NCBI GenBank assembly: GCA_001466705.2 | Contig: LATX02000068.1 | Span: forward strand, 62,001 to 126,000 | DNA length: 64,000 nucleotides | Direction of reading: 5' to 3' | Source of the DNA: Moniliophthora roreri | Lineage: Eukaryota; Basidiomycota; Agaricomycetes; Agaricales; Marasmiaceae | Part shown: one piece after another, positions 12,533-22,862 of the stretch | Layout: each line of letters begins with the position of its first letter | How positions within the stretch are numbered: position 1 is the first letter of the stretch | Notes under the pieces: generated by a model | Told to the model about the DNA's origin: nothing | The model's input: the letters and a program-made list of their open reading frames with translations, nothing else | Database searches by the model: none | Made by a program: the position numbers and the translations under genes

Positions 12533-12933
12533 GGTAGTATGCAACACGTAGAGCTTTGTATTGGCGCTTAAGCATTGTATCTGCTCGAGTTGAAGTACGC
12601 TTTAGCCCCGGTGAATTATACCCGAGCTTTTTGTCAGAAACTGGCGTAATGCTATAAACCGATGGTTGTTCTTATGTATACGGGGTACTCAGATATATGT
12701 AACTTCCGGCCGCTCGTTATGGTAGCGAGGAAAATGCTGGTGAATGGACACTTGATGTACACTTCAATACCCGATATTAAGTGTGATAACTCTGTGTGAA
12801 ATATCCAAGTTATTTACATGACTGGAGTCGTAGATTTGAGTTCCTCCTCCGTCAGACGTCGTGGATATGCTACAGGAGGTTCTCTATAAGACAAGTCATC
12901 AGAATGGGACGCGAGCCTGTAAGTTACTCCGGC

Positions 12934-13326
12934 TCACTTTCGCATTTCCCAGACATCCTCACTACTCTTGGCTAGTCGTCTGCGAGCCCACCATTCCGCT
13001 CGTCGCCTAATCCAAGCATCCCGTCTCTCGTCGGGTTCCTGCCATTTTAATCCCATGCAAAACTTGAAATCTTCGAGTTTGGCACTGCATTTGGTACCTT
13101 CTCCATATCTATACCAGGACTTGACTTGAGAACGAACCGCTGTGATGTGCATTAGCAAGAAATACAGAACATAGACCACAAAATACTTGCCATTACAAGC
13201 TAGATACGTATCGAACAGACTTGTGCATGACGGGTTTTCTTCAGGTGTAGGATGAACGAGGCGAAGATACACTTCTTCCTGCTTTACTACCGTTTCAAAG
13301 TCAAGATTTGAGGGCGAGGACGACAT
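12934..13326 (-). CDS. Emi1-like DUF3128 protein
   Basis: Two exons (13326-13191, 13139-12934) give 342 nt, 113 residues. The protein shows paired-cysteine spacing typical of DUF3128: CTSLFDTYLAC, then WYRYGEG followed by CSAKLEDFKFC. The yeast member EMI1 is needed for early meiotic gene induction and mitochondrial function. The intron (13190-13140) has a GCAAGT donor. Retaining it would also stay open but would insert 17 hydrophobic residues into the conserved spacing, so splicing is preferred. An upstream in-frame start at 13407 is possible but adds a poorly conserved segment. Divergent neighbour is hydrolase copy 3, with 229 bp between the starts. Confidence 0.78.
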   Translation of the reverse strand: MSSSPSNLDFETVVKQEEVYLRLVHPTPEENPSCTSLFDTYLACNGKYFVVYVLYFLLMHITAVRSQVKSWYRYGEGTKCSAKLEDFKFCMGLKWQEPDERRDAWIRRRAEWWARRRLAKSSEDVWEMRK

Positions 13327-13555
13327 TACCGTTGAATGAGCAGTCTTCGTACACCTGGGCGCGAGACTCCCAAATACTGTACAGTCACACGTAAAACACA
13401 GCCACAAGCTAATCTACTAAAAGTTTACAGACGCTTTGATCAATAGGGTCCAGGGTGCGGTGTTTTAAAAGTATCATTGTCAACTTTCAAGCAAGCGATT
13501 TTAGTCGGCCTGGGGAGACTAGAATGATCGTGATCGTGTGACCAGGATACAGTAG

Positions 13556-14975
13556 ATGGTCAACATCAACATCAACTCAACACCGGCATTCATGGCGTAT
13601 TATCCGTATCGTCGACAGCCCTTGAAGGGCCTCTACTTGACTTACCAGTTCTTCAGCACCGTTTTTATTCGGATTCCAGTATGGTTTGTCCTGTCGATTC
13701 CGAGGTATGCGTTAGATACTCAGTGTCTCGTTCATGTTTGCTTACCTTGCTTGCGCACCAGGTCACTTCGTCCGAGAAAGTCTTGGGATTTCAGAAGGAC
13801 ATTTATGGTCCGTCTTGTGCGGCATATGGTAGTGCTGACATCCAAGTCAGTCAAGAACGTTACATTTTTTCTTCCTAATTCTTATTTCTGTCCCTAGGAC
13901 CGGGCCTCTCCGTGGGATTCCTAATCACTTGGCTATAACACCAGGCGTGGACGTACAAGGAGTCTGGATCGAACCCGCTTCAAACTATATTACTGGAGAC
14001 TTGAAATTGTGGGCCAAAGTCGCCAACGTTGCCCCGATACGAATTCCAGCATATTGGCTACATAAACAAGGTTCCACTATTGACGTAGCGGCGCCTCCAA
14101 TGCCGGGCGAGAAGGTCGTTCTCGCACTACACGGAGGCGCCTATATCCGACTGTCTGCCCACCCTTCAGATCCTACCGCTGCCATTGCCCGTGGATTATT
14201 GAAACACGTCGACTCCGTTCACCGTGTGTTCTCCGTTGAATATCGACTTTCGTCAGCGAAGCCATATCCAGAGGAGAACCCTTTTCCTGCAGCTCTCCTC
14301 GACGCTTTAGCCGCATTCAGATACCTAATAGATGTTGTTGGCTTTGCACCGTCAGATATAATCATTGAAGGTGACAGTGCGGCACTTTCTACGTCACCAT
14401 TTTATAATTGCCTCGGTCTGAATCCATCCATTTAGGGGGGCAATCTCGCGCATGCATTGACAAGGTATCTGGTAGAATACCAGGATGACCTCAAACCTCT
14501 TGGTCCTCCAGGATCACTCATTCTCCTCTCGCCATGGGTTGACTTGGGAGAGAGTCATACCGCAGATCCTGAAGCCTCCGTATGGAAACACACTCCTTCG
14601 GATTACATCGATACTATGTCCCGTAACCCCATGTATCCTCTTGTGGCTTTTGTCGGACCCCATGGCACAGGTGCCGCAGAAATCAACCCGTATATTTCAC
14701 CTGCATCAAGGAATCCCGCCATGAAGATTAACTTCAAAGGCTTCCCAAAAACCTTTATTGTTGCAGGGGGTGCAGAGGTGTTGTACGATCAGATCATTAC
14801 TCTCAGAGACAAAATGATCAAGGATATGGGGGAAGGGAATGGTTCGGTCGAAGGCGAAGGAAAAGTCAGGTATTATGAGGCGGAAGATGCTTGTCACGAT
14901 TATATACCTATGCTCCACGAACCAGAGGCGACAGAGACACTGCAGGCGATTGCGGCGTGGTTGTCTCTGACTTAA
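13556..14975 (+). CDS. Alpha/beta hydrolase (Abhydrolase_3, esterase-like), copy 3 of 3
   Basis: Exons 13556-13704, 13762-13845, 13898-14381 and 14436-14975 sum to 1,257 nt, 418 residues. Same architecture as copy 2: N-terminal hydrophobic helix, ALHGGAYIRLSAHPS, VEYRLSS, a GDSA/GGN nucleophile elbow, LLSPWVDLG, GPHGTGAAEINPYISPAS and DACHDYIPM with the catalytic His. The intron at the nucleophile elbow (14382-14435) starts with GC (GCACTT); no GT donor in reach keeps the Ser motif. An alternative ATG at 13592 would align better with the start of copy 2. Likely an acyl esterase acting at a membrane; substrate unknown. Confidence 0.87.
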
Positions 14976-15240
14976 TGATACCTTTGCTTATTTGTGTAAC
15001 TTGGTTGTAAGTAGTGCTTCGGAGAAAGATGCCTTCTTGGGGTTCATGCAGGGTTTGTGACCATGAACCGAATTTTAGTTGAGGGTGTGAAACTACATCA
15101 GAACACGTTGCATACTACCTCTCTATCTCTGCCATCTACCACGACTTCACCACGAATTCGCCTCGCTTCGTATGTTTCACTGTCCAGTATCACTTTTAGA
15201 CAAGTTCTCACTCCAATCTTCTTGAAACGTATAGGAAGTT

Positions 15241-16492
15241 ATGGCCGAAGACTCTGCGAACTCGACTGGACCGAAATTTCCAGAATTTGTGGTTTTATCT
15301 CATCCGGACAATCACCGCGCATTCCGCCAACGAACTGCACCTCTGAAAGATGAATTAGTCAAGGCCAGAAAGGGCGCCACAGTTCTTTGCTCGTTCTGTG
15401 GTTCGACGTCGAAGGACAAAGGAAAGGGTCTAATGAAATGTGGTAGGGTTCGTTATTATATTTCGGGACCAACCAAGGAGGTACGCATCGTTGATGCAGC
15501 ATTATGGTTTTACAGTGTCAATCTGCATGCTATTGCTCAAAAGACGTCCGTGTCAATTTGAAGCCAGTTTCACCTGCATTCGCTAATTTGTTTTTTGAAC
15601 TTTCAGTGTCAGCGCAAGGACTGGTATGGACGGGTTGCATGTTGCAGCGATAAGTCTTTCTGATAACACCGGAACCGCAGGTCGTTTCACAAGAAAACCT
15701 GCAATGACAATGAACGTCCTGGCATCCGGAAACTCCAATCGAATTTTCTTTCCAATCTCTATCTATCCATTTACTTGAAGTTCTGCATCATCTTCGAGTT
15801 CGACCTCCTCGACCCAAATGCTCCTACCGACATTCCACGGCTGGCCTGTGTGAACTTGGGCATCGAGCCGACAGATATAACCATCTTCATGAAGGCCCTT
15901 TATATGGGGCAATTACCGGCCAAACAGGAGGAAGTTGATGCGATGCTGCAAGTCAACTCCGTCACAGCTGATCTGGACGGGAAGATTGAGATTATGCCCA
16001 AAGTCCTACAATTATGGCAAGACCAGCGTGCACGATTGAAAGATATCGGAAAGGACGACCATGTCGTTATTGTGGAGACAAAGGTGTTAGAATCGCAGAG
16101 TACGATGATGACAGTGTTACATATGGATGAACAAGTACTATCATTGGCGCGCCAACGGGAGCCTTTCATCCAGAATCTGCCACTGTTTGGGAGGGTTGTA
16201 GTTCCAATGTCGACTGATTCTTGCCTTGAGTGAGTCTTTTCTTCCCCTTCCTTGTAACTGGCAGATGGCTGATATGTATCCCGTCAGGCATATCAACAAA
16301 AACATTCGACATGATATCAAGAACCAATACGGTTTAAGGGGATTTAAGATGACCAAAAAAGATTTCCAAGTCATCAGAGATGTTGGCACTACTCCCCAAG
16401 ATGTCATGCTACCCACTGAGGCAGGAAGAGGGTTGAGACAGAAGATTGGGAGGGAGATTATCTACAAACCTTTTGTTATGCCGCAAGATTGA
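15241..16492 (+). CDS. MYND zinc-finger protein
   Basis: Five exons (15241-15447, 15516-15545, 15607-15623, 15681-16229, 16288-16492) sum to 1,008 nt, 335 residues. The zinc finger is assembled from four exons: LCSFCGS, MKCGR, CQSACYCSKD, CQRKDW and SFHKKTC, giving all eight canonical MYND ligands (seven Cys, one His) in register. Two of these exons are only 30 and 17 nt. Skipping the 30-nt exon loses two ligands, so its use is strongly supported. MYND domains bind proline-rich partners; the remaining 280 residues, including FDLLDPNAPTDIPRL, LGIEPTDITIF and a basic C-terminus, match no domain I know. A decayed paralogue lies at 18.5-19.4 kb. Confidence 0.85.
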
Positions 16493-16676
16493 TTCACTTC
16501 TACGGGTGTTTGTGGGTTACGATATGTCCGAGCATATTTCTTTGTGTATTATGTACTTGTATTCACCTACTTGTATGAAAATTTCCCTGAAGGGTAGTTT
16601 TACGAATAAATGAAGATAAGGACACGCCTCCGACAGTTGCCCATTGGACATTGACAGCCATCATCACCATTTCAAC

Positions 16677-17476
16677 ATGCAAAACTTTGGCCAGCAATCG
16701 ACATCCTCATCAAATACTAGCTATTTGCAGGCCATGGGACCATCCCCAATGAATAGCTCGCTCCCCGGTCTACAGACGGGACAATCTATTGCAAACGATC
16801 CCAACTCGGTAGACACTTTCAAGCAAAACATCCAGATGATTCTAGAGAACGTCATCAGGATTCAGGGTGTTGCAAGTAGTGCACTGGCCGGCATGTGAGT
16901 CCATCATCCATCATCAGCTTTTCAAGTCTAACTGGGAATACTTGCAGAAAAAACGCTTATTATCTTGGTTCGTCTTCTGCTCAAACGCAAGGTACGAATT
17001 CTTCGAGAAATCGTTTCAATAATGCTATTCATATTCAGACTCTGATAACAGCGGATCTCGCTACACTGCAACAGAACCTACACATTCTTTCCGATATGAT
17101 GCGTCACTCTGGTGTCGGAGCACTACCCCTTCTTGCTTCACCACCGTCAGTCTCTGGTCCAACAAACGATTCCTCACTCAGTAATGACATTCCAATGCCT
17201 CCCGAACCCACCGTTCCAACCGAAGATCAGATGCAAGCGCAAGCATCACACGCGATACAAGTTTTGTACGATCGCCTGAAAAAGCTGCAAGATACAGCTG
17301 GTGTTGTTGCCAATCTGCTTGGTCCAACACAGATGACTGGTGGATTACCGCTTCCACCTCAAAGCCAGGGTTTTGCGGCACCCCAGCAGCAGTTTAGCGT
17401 CATTCCTACGGGTTTGGGTGGGGGTGCAGGTTTGCAAGGGAATGGATTTGGGAGTAGGGGTGCCTCGCAGACCTAG
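16677..17476 (+). CDS. Unidentified Gln/Gly-rich protein with central helical segment
   Basis: Two exons (16677-16894, 16948-17476) give 747 nt, 248 residues. The N-terminus is Ser/Gln-rich, followed by a helical segment (SVDTFKQNIQMILENVIRIQG), a second (ADLATLQQNLHILSDMMR) and a third after a proline stretch (IQVLYDRLKKLQDTAGVVANLL). The C-terminus is Pro/Gly/Gln-rich. This layout resembles small tail subunits of Mediator, but no signature residue supports that, so I do not name it. A GTACG-type second intron near 16992-17039 was considered and breaks the frame. Neighbours give no functional hint. Confidence 0.6.
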
Positions 17477-17584
17477 CAGTGCAATAACGGGCAAGGATTC
17501 AGTACGGAATATCGGATCACCGCTCCGTTTCCGAGTCAGACGTTTTAGTTGCTGACATGAATCAGATACTTCTTGCCCATTACC

Positions 17585-18340
17585 ATGTATCTTCGCGCCG
17601 TACATGCTGAGCACCACATCCCCACACTCCGAACATTCATCCGCGAAAACCCACTCGGAGTTTTCACAACAGCCATCGAGTCAGCGACATATCCATTTCT
17701 CCAATCAAGCCATATCCCATTCATACTAGATATCAATGATGAGGAAAGCGAGACCGAACTGGGTGTACTCCGGGGTCATATGGCTCGTGCAAACCCCCAA
17801 AGCAAGGCTCTGATCGATTATCTGAGCAAACAGCCTGGCACCGGTCCCAAATCTCTGGAGCGCGACGTGATGATCCTTTTCAATAGCCCACTGCATCACT
17901 ACATTACCCCTAAATTCTACCGCGAAACCAAGCCTTCCACCGGCAAAGTCGTTCCAACATGGGACTATGCTGCCGTGCAGGTATATGGCCGTGTCACCCT
18001 GTACTTTGACACCACCGATTCCTCTACCGACGCTTTCCTATCCCAGGCAGTGTCGGACCTGACAAGGCACTGCGAAACTAGGATTATGGGTTACGAGAAG
18101 CCTTGGGAGGTGTCCGATGCGCCATCTTCTTACGTGGAATTGTTGAAGAAGGCAATCATCGGGATTGAGGTCAAAATCACGGATATGGGTGGGAAGTGGA
18201 AAATGAGTCAGGAATTGCCGAGAGGAGACCGAGATGGGGTGATCGAAGGTTTGAGAGCTTTAGCAACCACAGACACGGGGATGATTGCAGACTTGGTGAG
18301 CGAGAGGGGCAAATTGGCTGACAAGAAGAAGGCGAATTAA
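17585..18340 (+). CDS. PaiB-like FMN-binding protein
   Basis: Single exon, 251 residues from the ATG at 17585. It begins MYLRAVHAEHHIPTL and contains ENPLGVFTT, HIPFILD, ILFNSPLHHYITPKFY and the VPTWDYAAVQVYG block, all typical of the PaiB family with a split-barrel FMN-binding fold. In Bacillus PaiB is described as a transcriptional regulator; fungal members are uncharacterised and probably flavoproteins. The gene has no intron although its neighbours are rich in them, which would fit old transfer from bacteria but does not prove it. The Lys-rich end is ordinary. Confidence 0.87.
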   Translation: MYLRAVHAEHHIPTLRTFIRENPLGVFTTAIESATYPFLQSSHIPFILDINDEESETELGVLRGHMARANPQSKALIDYLSKQPGTGPKSLERDVMILFNSPLHHYITPKFYRETKPSTGKVVPTWDYAAVQVYGRVTLYFDTTDSSTDAFLSQAVSDLTRHCETRIMGYEKPWEVSDAPSSYVELLKKAIIGIEVKITDMGGKWKMSQELPRGDRDGVIEGLRALATTDTGMIADLVSERGKLADKKKAN

Positions 18341-18516
18341 ACCGGACCAGATCCGGAGTGGTTCAGTGTCTTGGGATGTTCTCAGTATTCATATGTATCC
18401 CATTTCTTGCAAAAGTTCAATAGTAGTTATGGATGCTACCCAAGTTTCGCGGTGTGTATGAAAATTTGTCCAAGTCTAAGATGTAAGTGATTCTTCATCT
18501 CTCTTATTCATTTTTA

Positions 18517-19405
18517 CATCCAAGCAATATTGTCCAAGAGCCCGTTGTTCCAAAGGAAGACCCAATCGAATTCTGGAAAGCAGTTCACTTCATTTGCTCG
18601 TCGTGCGACTCCGAGCGAGGCCTCTTCCAAGGAGAAGAGTATGTAGGATGAGTGGGTCCGAGTACCATCAAGGACCCGAGCTGATTTTGTTCTCAATGTG
18701 AACGATCTTGGCATTGCTCGAAAGAGGTGAATTTCCCCAATCCTTTCCGACAGTGCCTATATACAGTATACTGAGTACGCGGAATCAATTTAGCGTTTGG
18801 TATGTGATTGGTGTCTTTTGTTCTGCGAAAAATTGTGGCTCACACCAGACGTGGGTCCCACCATCATAAAGAACACTGCACGAAAATCGAGAGAACTGGA
18901 ATACGGAAGCTATGGAACGGCTTGAGCACCAACCTTCACCCTATGGTCATGTTGAAGACCTACTCGATCCTCGACTTTGACCTCCTCAACCCAAAAACAT
19001 CTACCAACGTTCCTCGGATGGATCTGAAGCTGGGCATTGAACCTACAGACACATCCCTTTTCCATAGGATCTAGTATTCAGAAGTTCCCGCTGAACTGGA
19101 AAGCGTTTACTGCAAGGGACGCTGCAGGTGAATATGATCACATCTGATATCAAAAGTCTCGTAGTGCTCCGGGAAATGCATCTGAAAATCTGGCAAACCC
19201 TGCGAGAGCGTATGAAGTCATGGGCAGGAAGGGACGCGCACTGCAGCAGAGTCAACATAACCAAGGGAGAGGGCTCGCGAATTGCGCTCACCATCGTCGT
19301 GGATGTCGATGACTTCGTTCTCGTGGTTGCGCGTGAACGAAAGCCGATGACATATCTTTCAGCCATCATTCCACAGTTGGTCTGTGCGTGTGAATCAAGT
19401 CGTGC
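18517..19405 (+). pseudogene. Decayed paralogue of the MYND gene
   Basis: Pieces match the MYND gene at 15.2-16.5 kb in the same order: ICSSCDSERG (first Cys pair), FCSQCERSWHCSKE (second half of the finger), GSHHHKEHC (the His-Cys end), then ILDFDLLNPKTSTNVPRM and LGIEPTDTSLF, and finally LQVNMITSDI followed by a charged stretch aligned to the corresponding region. The pieces lie in different frames with stops between them (near 18650 and 19070-19130). Two stretches of the zinc finger that sit in separate exons in the intact gene are contiguous here. A very diverged working gene with unusual splicing cannot be fully excluded. Confidence 0.65.
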
Positions 19406-19456
19406 GTCGTGTTGCAATTTTCTGACGCGTCTTTCCTCGAAATCCCTTCACTGAAA

Positions 19457-22400
19457 ATGGCACGTCCTCCTTCAGTCGCGTCGAGATCTGCTAATGTCCC
19501 TTTCTGCAGGCACCAAAACGACAGAGATCTGCTTCTCCAGAAGTTGGGTCATCGCCTCCTCAACCAACAGCTACCCCTCGTCGTCGTCCTTCTCAATCTT
19601 CATTACCGCCGTCGTCACCACCACCGCCTTTCTCAGACACAGATGATAGTATGGACGAAAGAGACGCAGTGCCAGACATGGACGATGAAGGGGAGGATGA
19701 AGAGGGAGAGGATCTTTTTGCAGAAAATCTAATGGAGTGCGCTTTTCCTTTCGCGTCTTGACGTGTCTTGACCTTTTATCGCAGTGATTATGCGCCAAAC
19801 GAGATGCTGGACAGATACTCGGACGCAGGCATTGATGACGATGTGAATCTTCCCGAGCTGACTGCTGCCGCTCGTCGCGCTGCTGAGGCCAAAATGAACC
19901 GCAGAGATCGCGTGGAGCGAAGTGGCAGACGTGGTTCTCGTGCAGCGAATCGTTCTCGTGCCCTGCCATTCTTGGACGATGACGATGATATGGAAGACGA
20001 GGGAGATGACGAGGTTCTACGAATGAAGAGGCGTACCAGAAGGCATTACGACGAAAGAAGAGATATCGATGACATGGAAGGCGTCGAAGATGTGCGTGTC
20101 TGTCTTTTCCTGTGTCAACCCTTCTCAATCTTCTCCATTTCGCTTACCAGGAATTGCCCCTGGAGCAACTCAGTGATATCAAAGCCCCATCTATTGTGGA
20201 ATGGATAGCCAACCATCGTGTCAGACGTTCGATAATAAAGCACTTCCGCCATTTCCTCATGACCTATGTCGACGAACAAGGATCATCTGTCTACGGTCAA
20301 AGAATCCGAGTTCTTGGTGAAAGTACGTTTTTCGTTATCATTGTATATGCAACTTTCTTAACGTTGAGCGTCAGCCAACTCCGAGTCCCTCGAAGTCTCA
20401 TACAGCCACCTATCACTTTCAAAACCCATTCTCGCCTACTTCCTCACTAATGCACCTTCAGCCATGCTCGATATTTTTGACGAGGTTGCTCTCAATGCCA
20501 TTCTCGTCTACTATCCTGCCTACGAACGTATTCACTCAGAGGTTCATGTTCGTATTTGTGATGTTCCTCTCAACCTGTCTCTGAGAGAACTTCGTCGTGC
20601 GCATCTCAATAACCTTGTCCGGGTATCTGGCGTCGTCACCAGGCGGAGTGGCGTTTTTCCACAACTCAAATACGTCAAATTCGACTGCAAGAAGTGCGGT
20701 GCAGTACTGGGTCCTTTCTACCAAGATGCCACCAAGGAGGTCAAAGTCAGCTATTGCGCTAACTGCGAGAGTAAAGGACCGTTCCCTGTTAACTCCGAGC
20801 AGGTGTGTCCATGGTTCCACAGTCTCACGAAAACAACTGGCGTTAACGGATACGTGTAGACCATCTACCGGAACTACCAGAAAATGACGCTCCAAGAATC
20901 TCCGGGGTCAGTTCCAGCAGGCCGTCTACCGCGTCACCGAGAGGTCGTCTTGCTTTGGGACCTCATCGATAGTGCGAAGCCTGGAGAGGAAGTGGTAAGG
21001 TTCATCTCAGCTCTGTTAAATACTACAATTCACCGCCACATAGGAAATCACTGGAATCTACCGAAATAATTTCGATGCCTCCCTCAACTCCAAGAACGGC
21101 TTTCCCGTCTTCTCTACCATCATCGAGGCCAACCACGTCAACAAGAAAGAGGATCTCTTTGCAGCTTTCCGCTTGACCGAGGAAGACGAAAAGGAAATGC
21201 GTGCCCTCGCTCGGGACGAACGTATACGTAAGCGCATTATCAAATCTATTGCGCCCTCTATCTATGGCCATGAGGACATCAAGACAGCCATTGCTCTCTC
21301 GCTTTTCGGAGGTGTAGCTAAGGATATCAACCACAAACATCGGATTCGTGGTGATATCAATGTCCTCCTTCTGGGAGACCCCGGTACCGCCAAATCGCAG
21401 TTCTTAAAATACGTCGAGAAGACCGCACATAGATCGGTATTTGCAACGGGTCAAGGTGCATCCGCCGTGGGTCTCACAGCCAGCGTCCGCAAGGACCCGG
21501 TGACAAGGGAATGGACACTCGAAGGAGGAGCATTGGTCCTTGCGGACAAGGGCACCTGCCTTATCGACGAGTTTGACAAGATGAACGATGCAGATCGTAC
21601 CTCTATCCATGAAGCCATGGAACAGCAATCCATCTCGATATCGAAAGCAGGCATCATTACGACACTGCAAGCTCGTTGTGCCATCATCGCAGCTGCCAAT
21701 CCTATTAGAGGCCGTTATAACCCGACAATACCCTTCCAACAGAATGTGGAGCTCACTGAGCCCATTCTGTCTCGCTTTGATGTCCTTTGTGTCGTGAAGG
21801 ACACAGTTGACCCTGTCATGGACGAGTTACTGGCGCAATTCGTAGTCGGAAGCCATCTTAGGAGTCACCCAGAGTTTGAGAAAGAGACAGATGAAATGGA
21901 TGTCGGTACTTCTCTGGACGCTGATGTAAGCGTCTCTAAATTGCGTTTTATATGTTCATTTCTAACTTGTACCACAGGTTATTCCTCAAGATGTACTTCG
22001 CAAATATATCATGTACGCTCGGGAGAAGATTAAACCCAAGCTCTACCAACTCGACCAGGACAAGCTTTCCAAATTATTCGCCGACCTCAGAAGAGAATCG
22101 ATGGCTACTGGATCATACCCAATCACCGTGCGTCATCTAGAGAGCATGATTCGAATGGCGGAGGCAAGTGCCAAAATGTCTCTTCGCGAATACGTTCGCT
22201 CGGATGATATCGATCTGGCCATCGAAGTAGCTGTTGGAAGCTTTGTAAGCACGCAGAAGATGAGCATTAAGAAGACGTTGCAAAGAGTGCGCGTCTCTTT
22301 AGTTATGTCTTTTTTAATCGTGTTCTTATCGAAATGCAATTACAGGGCTTCAGGAAATACCTCACCCATTCAAAGGACCATGAAGAACTTCTCGCCTTCC

Positions 22401-22667
22401 TACTTGGTCAGCTTGTTAAAGAGAAGGCTAGGCTCTACCAGCTACAGCGTCATGAGCAGCCCGAGCGAATTACCGTGAAACCGAGTGAGCTAGAGGAAAG
22501 GGTAAGTGGTAGCTGTTTTCCGGCTCAAATTCGGAGCTGATCGTCCTTTGCAGGCCAAGGAGCATGAGATTTTCGATGTCAACCCATTCTTGCACTCGAA
22601 GCTTTTCGCTGCAAATGGCTACAAGATTGTTGAGAACGTCATCGAGAAGAGATTTAGATTGGACTAA
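19457..22667 (+). CDS. MCM2: DNA replication licensing factor MCM2
   Basis: Eleven exons sum to 2,748 nt, 915 residues. The acidic N-terminus with [21 protein letters not shown] and a D/E-rich region is diagnostic of MCM2 among the MCM paralogues. Then come the zinc-finger pairs CKKCG and CANCES, Walker [10 protein letters not shown], Walker B LIDEFDKM, the Arg finger SRFD, and the C-terminal winged-helix part. MCM2 is one of six subunits of the replicative helicase ring, loaded at origins. The first coding exon is 18 nt, followed by a 35-nt intron (19475-19509) that is short even for this genome; an upstream start is an alternative. All other splice sites are GT-AG and conserved. Confidence 0.95.
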
Positions 22668-22862
22668 TATTGATATCCTGCTTTTATGTTCCTCCGCACA
22701 TCTTGTTGTACAGTAAGTTCTATTCGTAGGCCTGCGTTGTGCTGAATTATGTATTTCTCTACTTGGAATCTCGAGTCTGTATTATCATATGTAGAATCAG
22801 CGTCTAACTTTCGCTCTAGGTTCTACGAAATTGAGCCACCAACATAAGTTGTAGATCGGGTG

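Noticed and set aside
13140..13190. Retention of the Emi1 intron, which is open and a multiple of three
   Set aside because: It would insert a hydrophobic block between conserved Cys and the YRYGE motif; splicing with a GC donor gives family spacing.
15448..15606. A MYND model that reads through to 15480 and then splices to 15607, giving CGRV and YYI in the finger
   Set aside because: It loses two zinc ligands. A model with a 30-nt exon at 15516-15545 restores all eight ligands in frame, with good splice sites.
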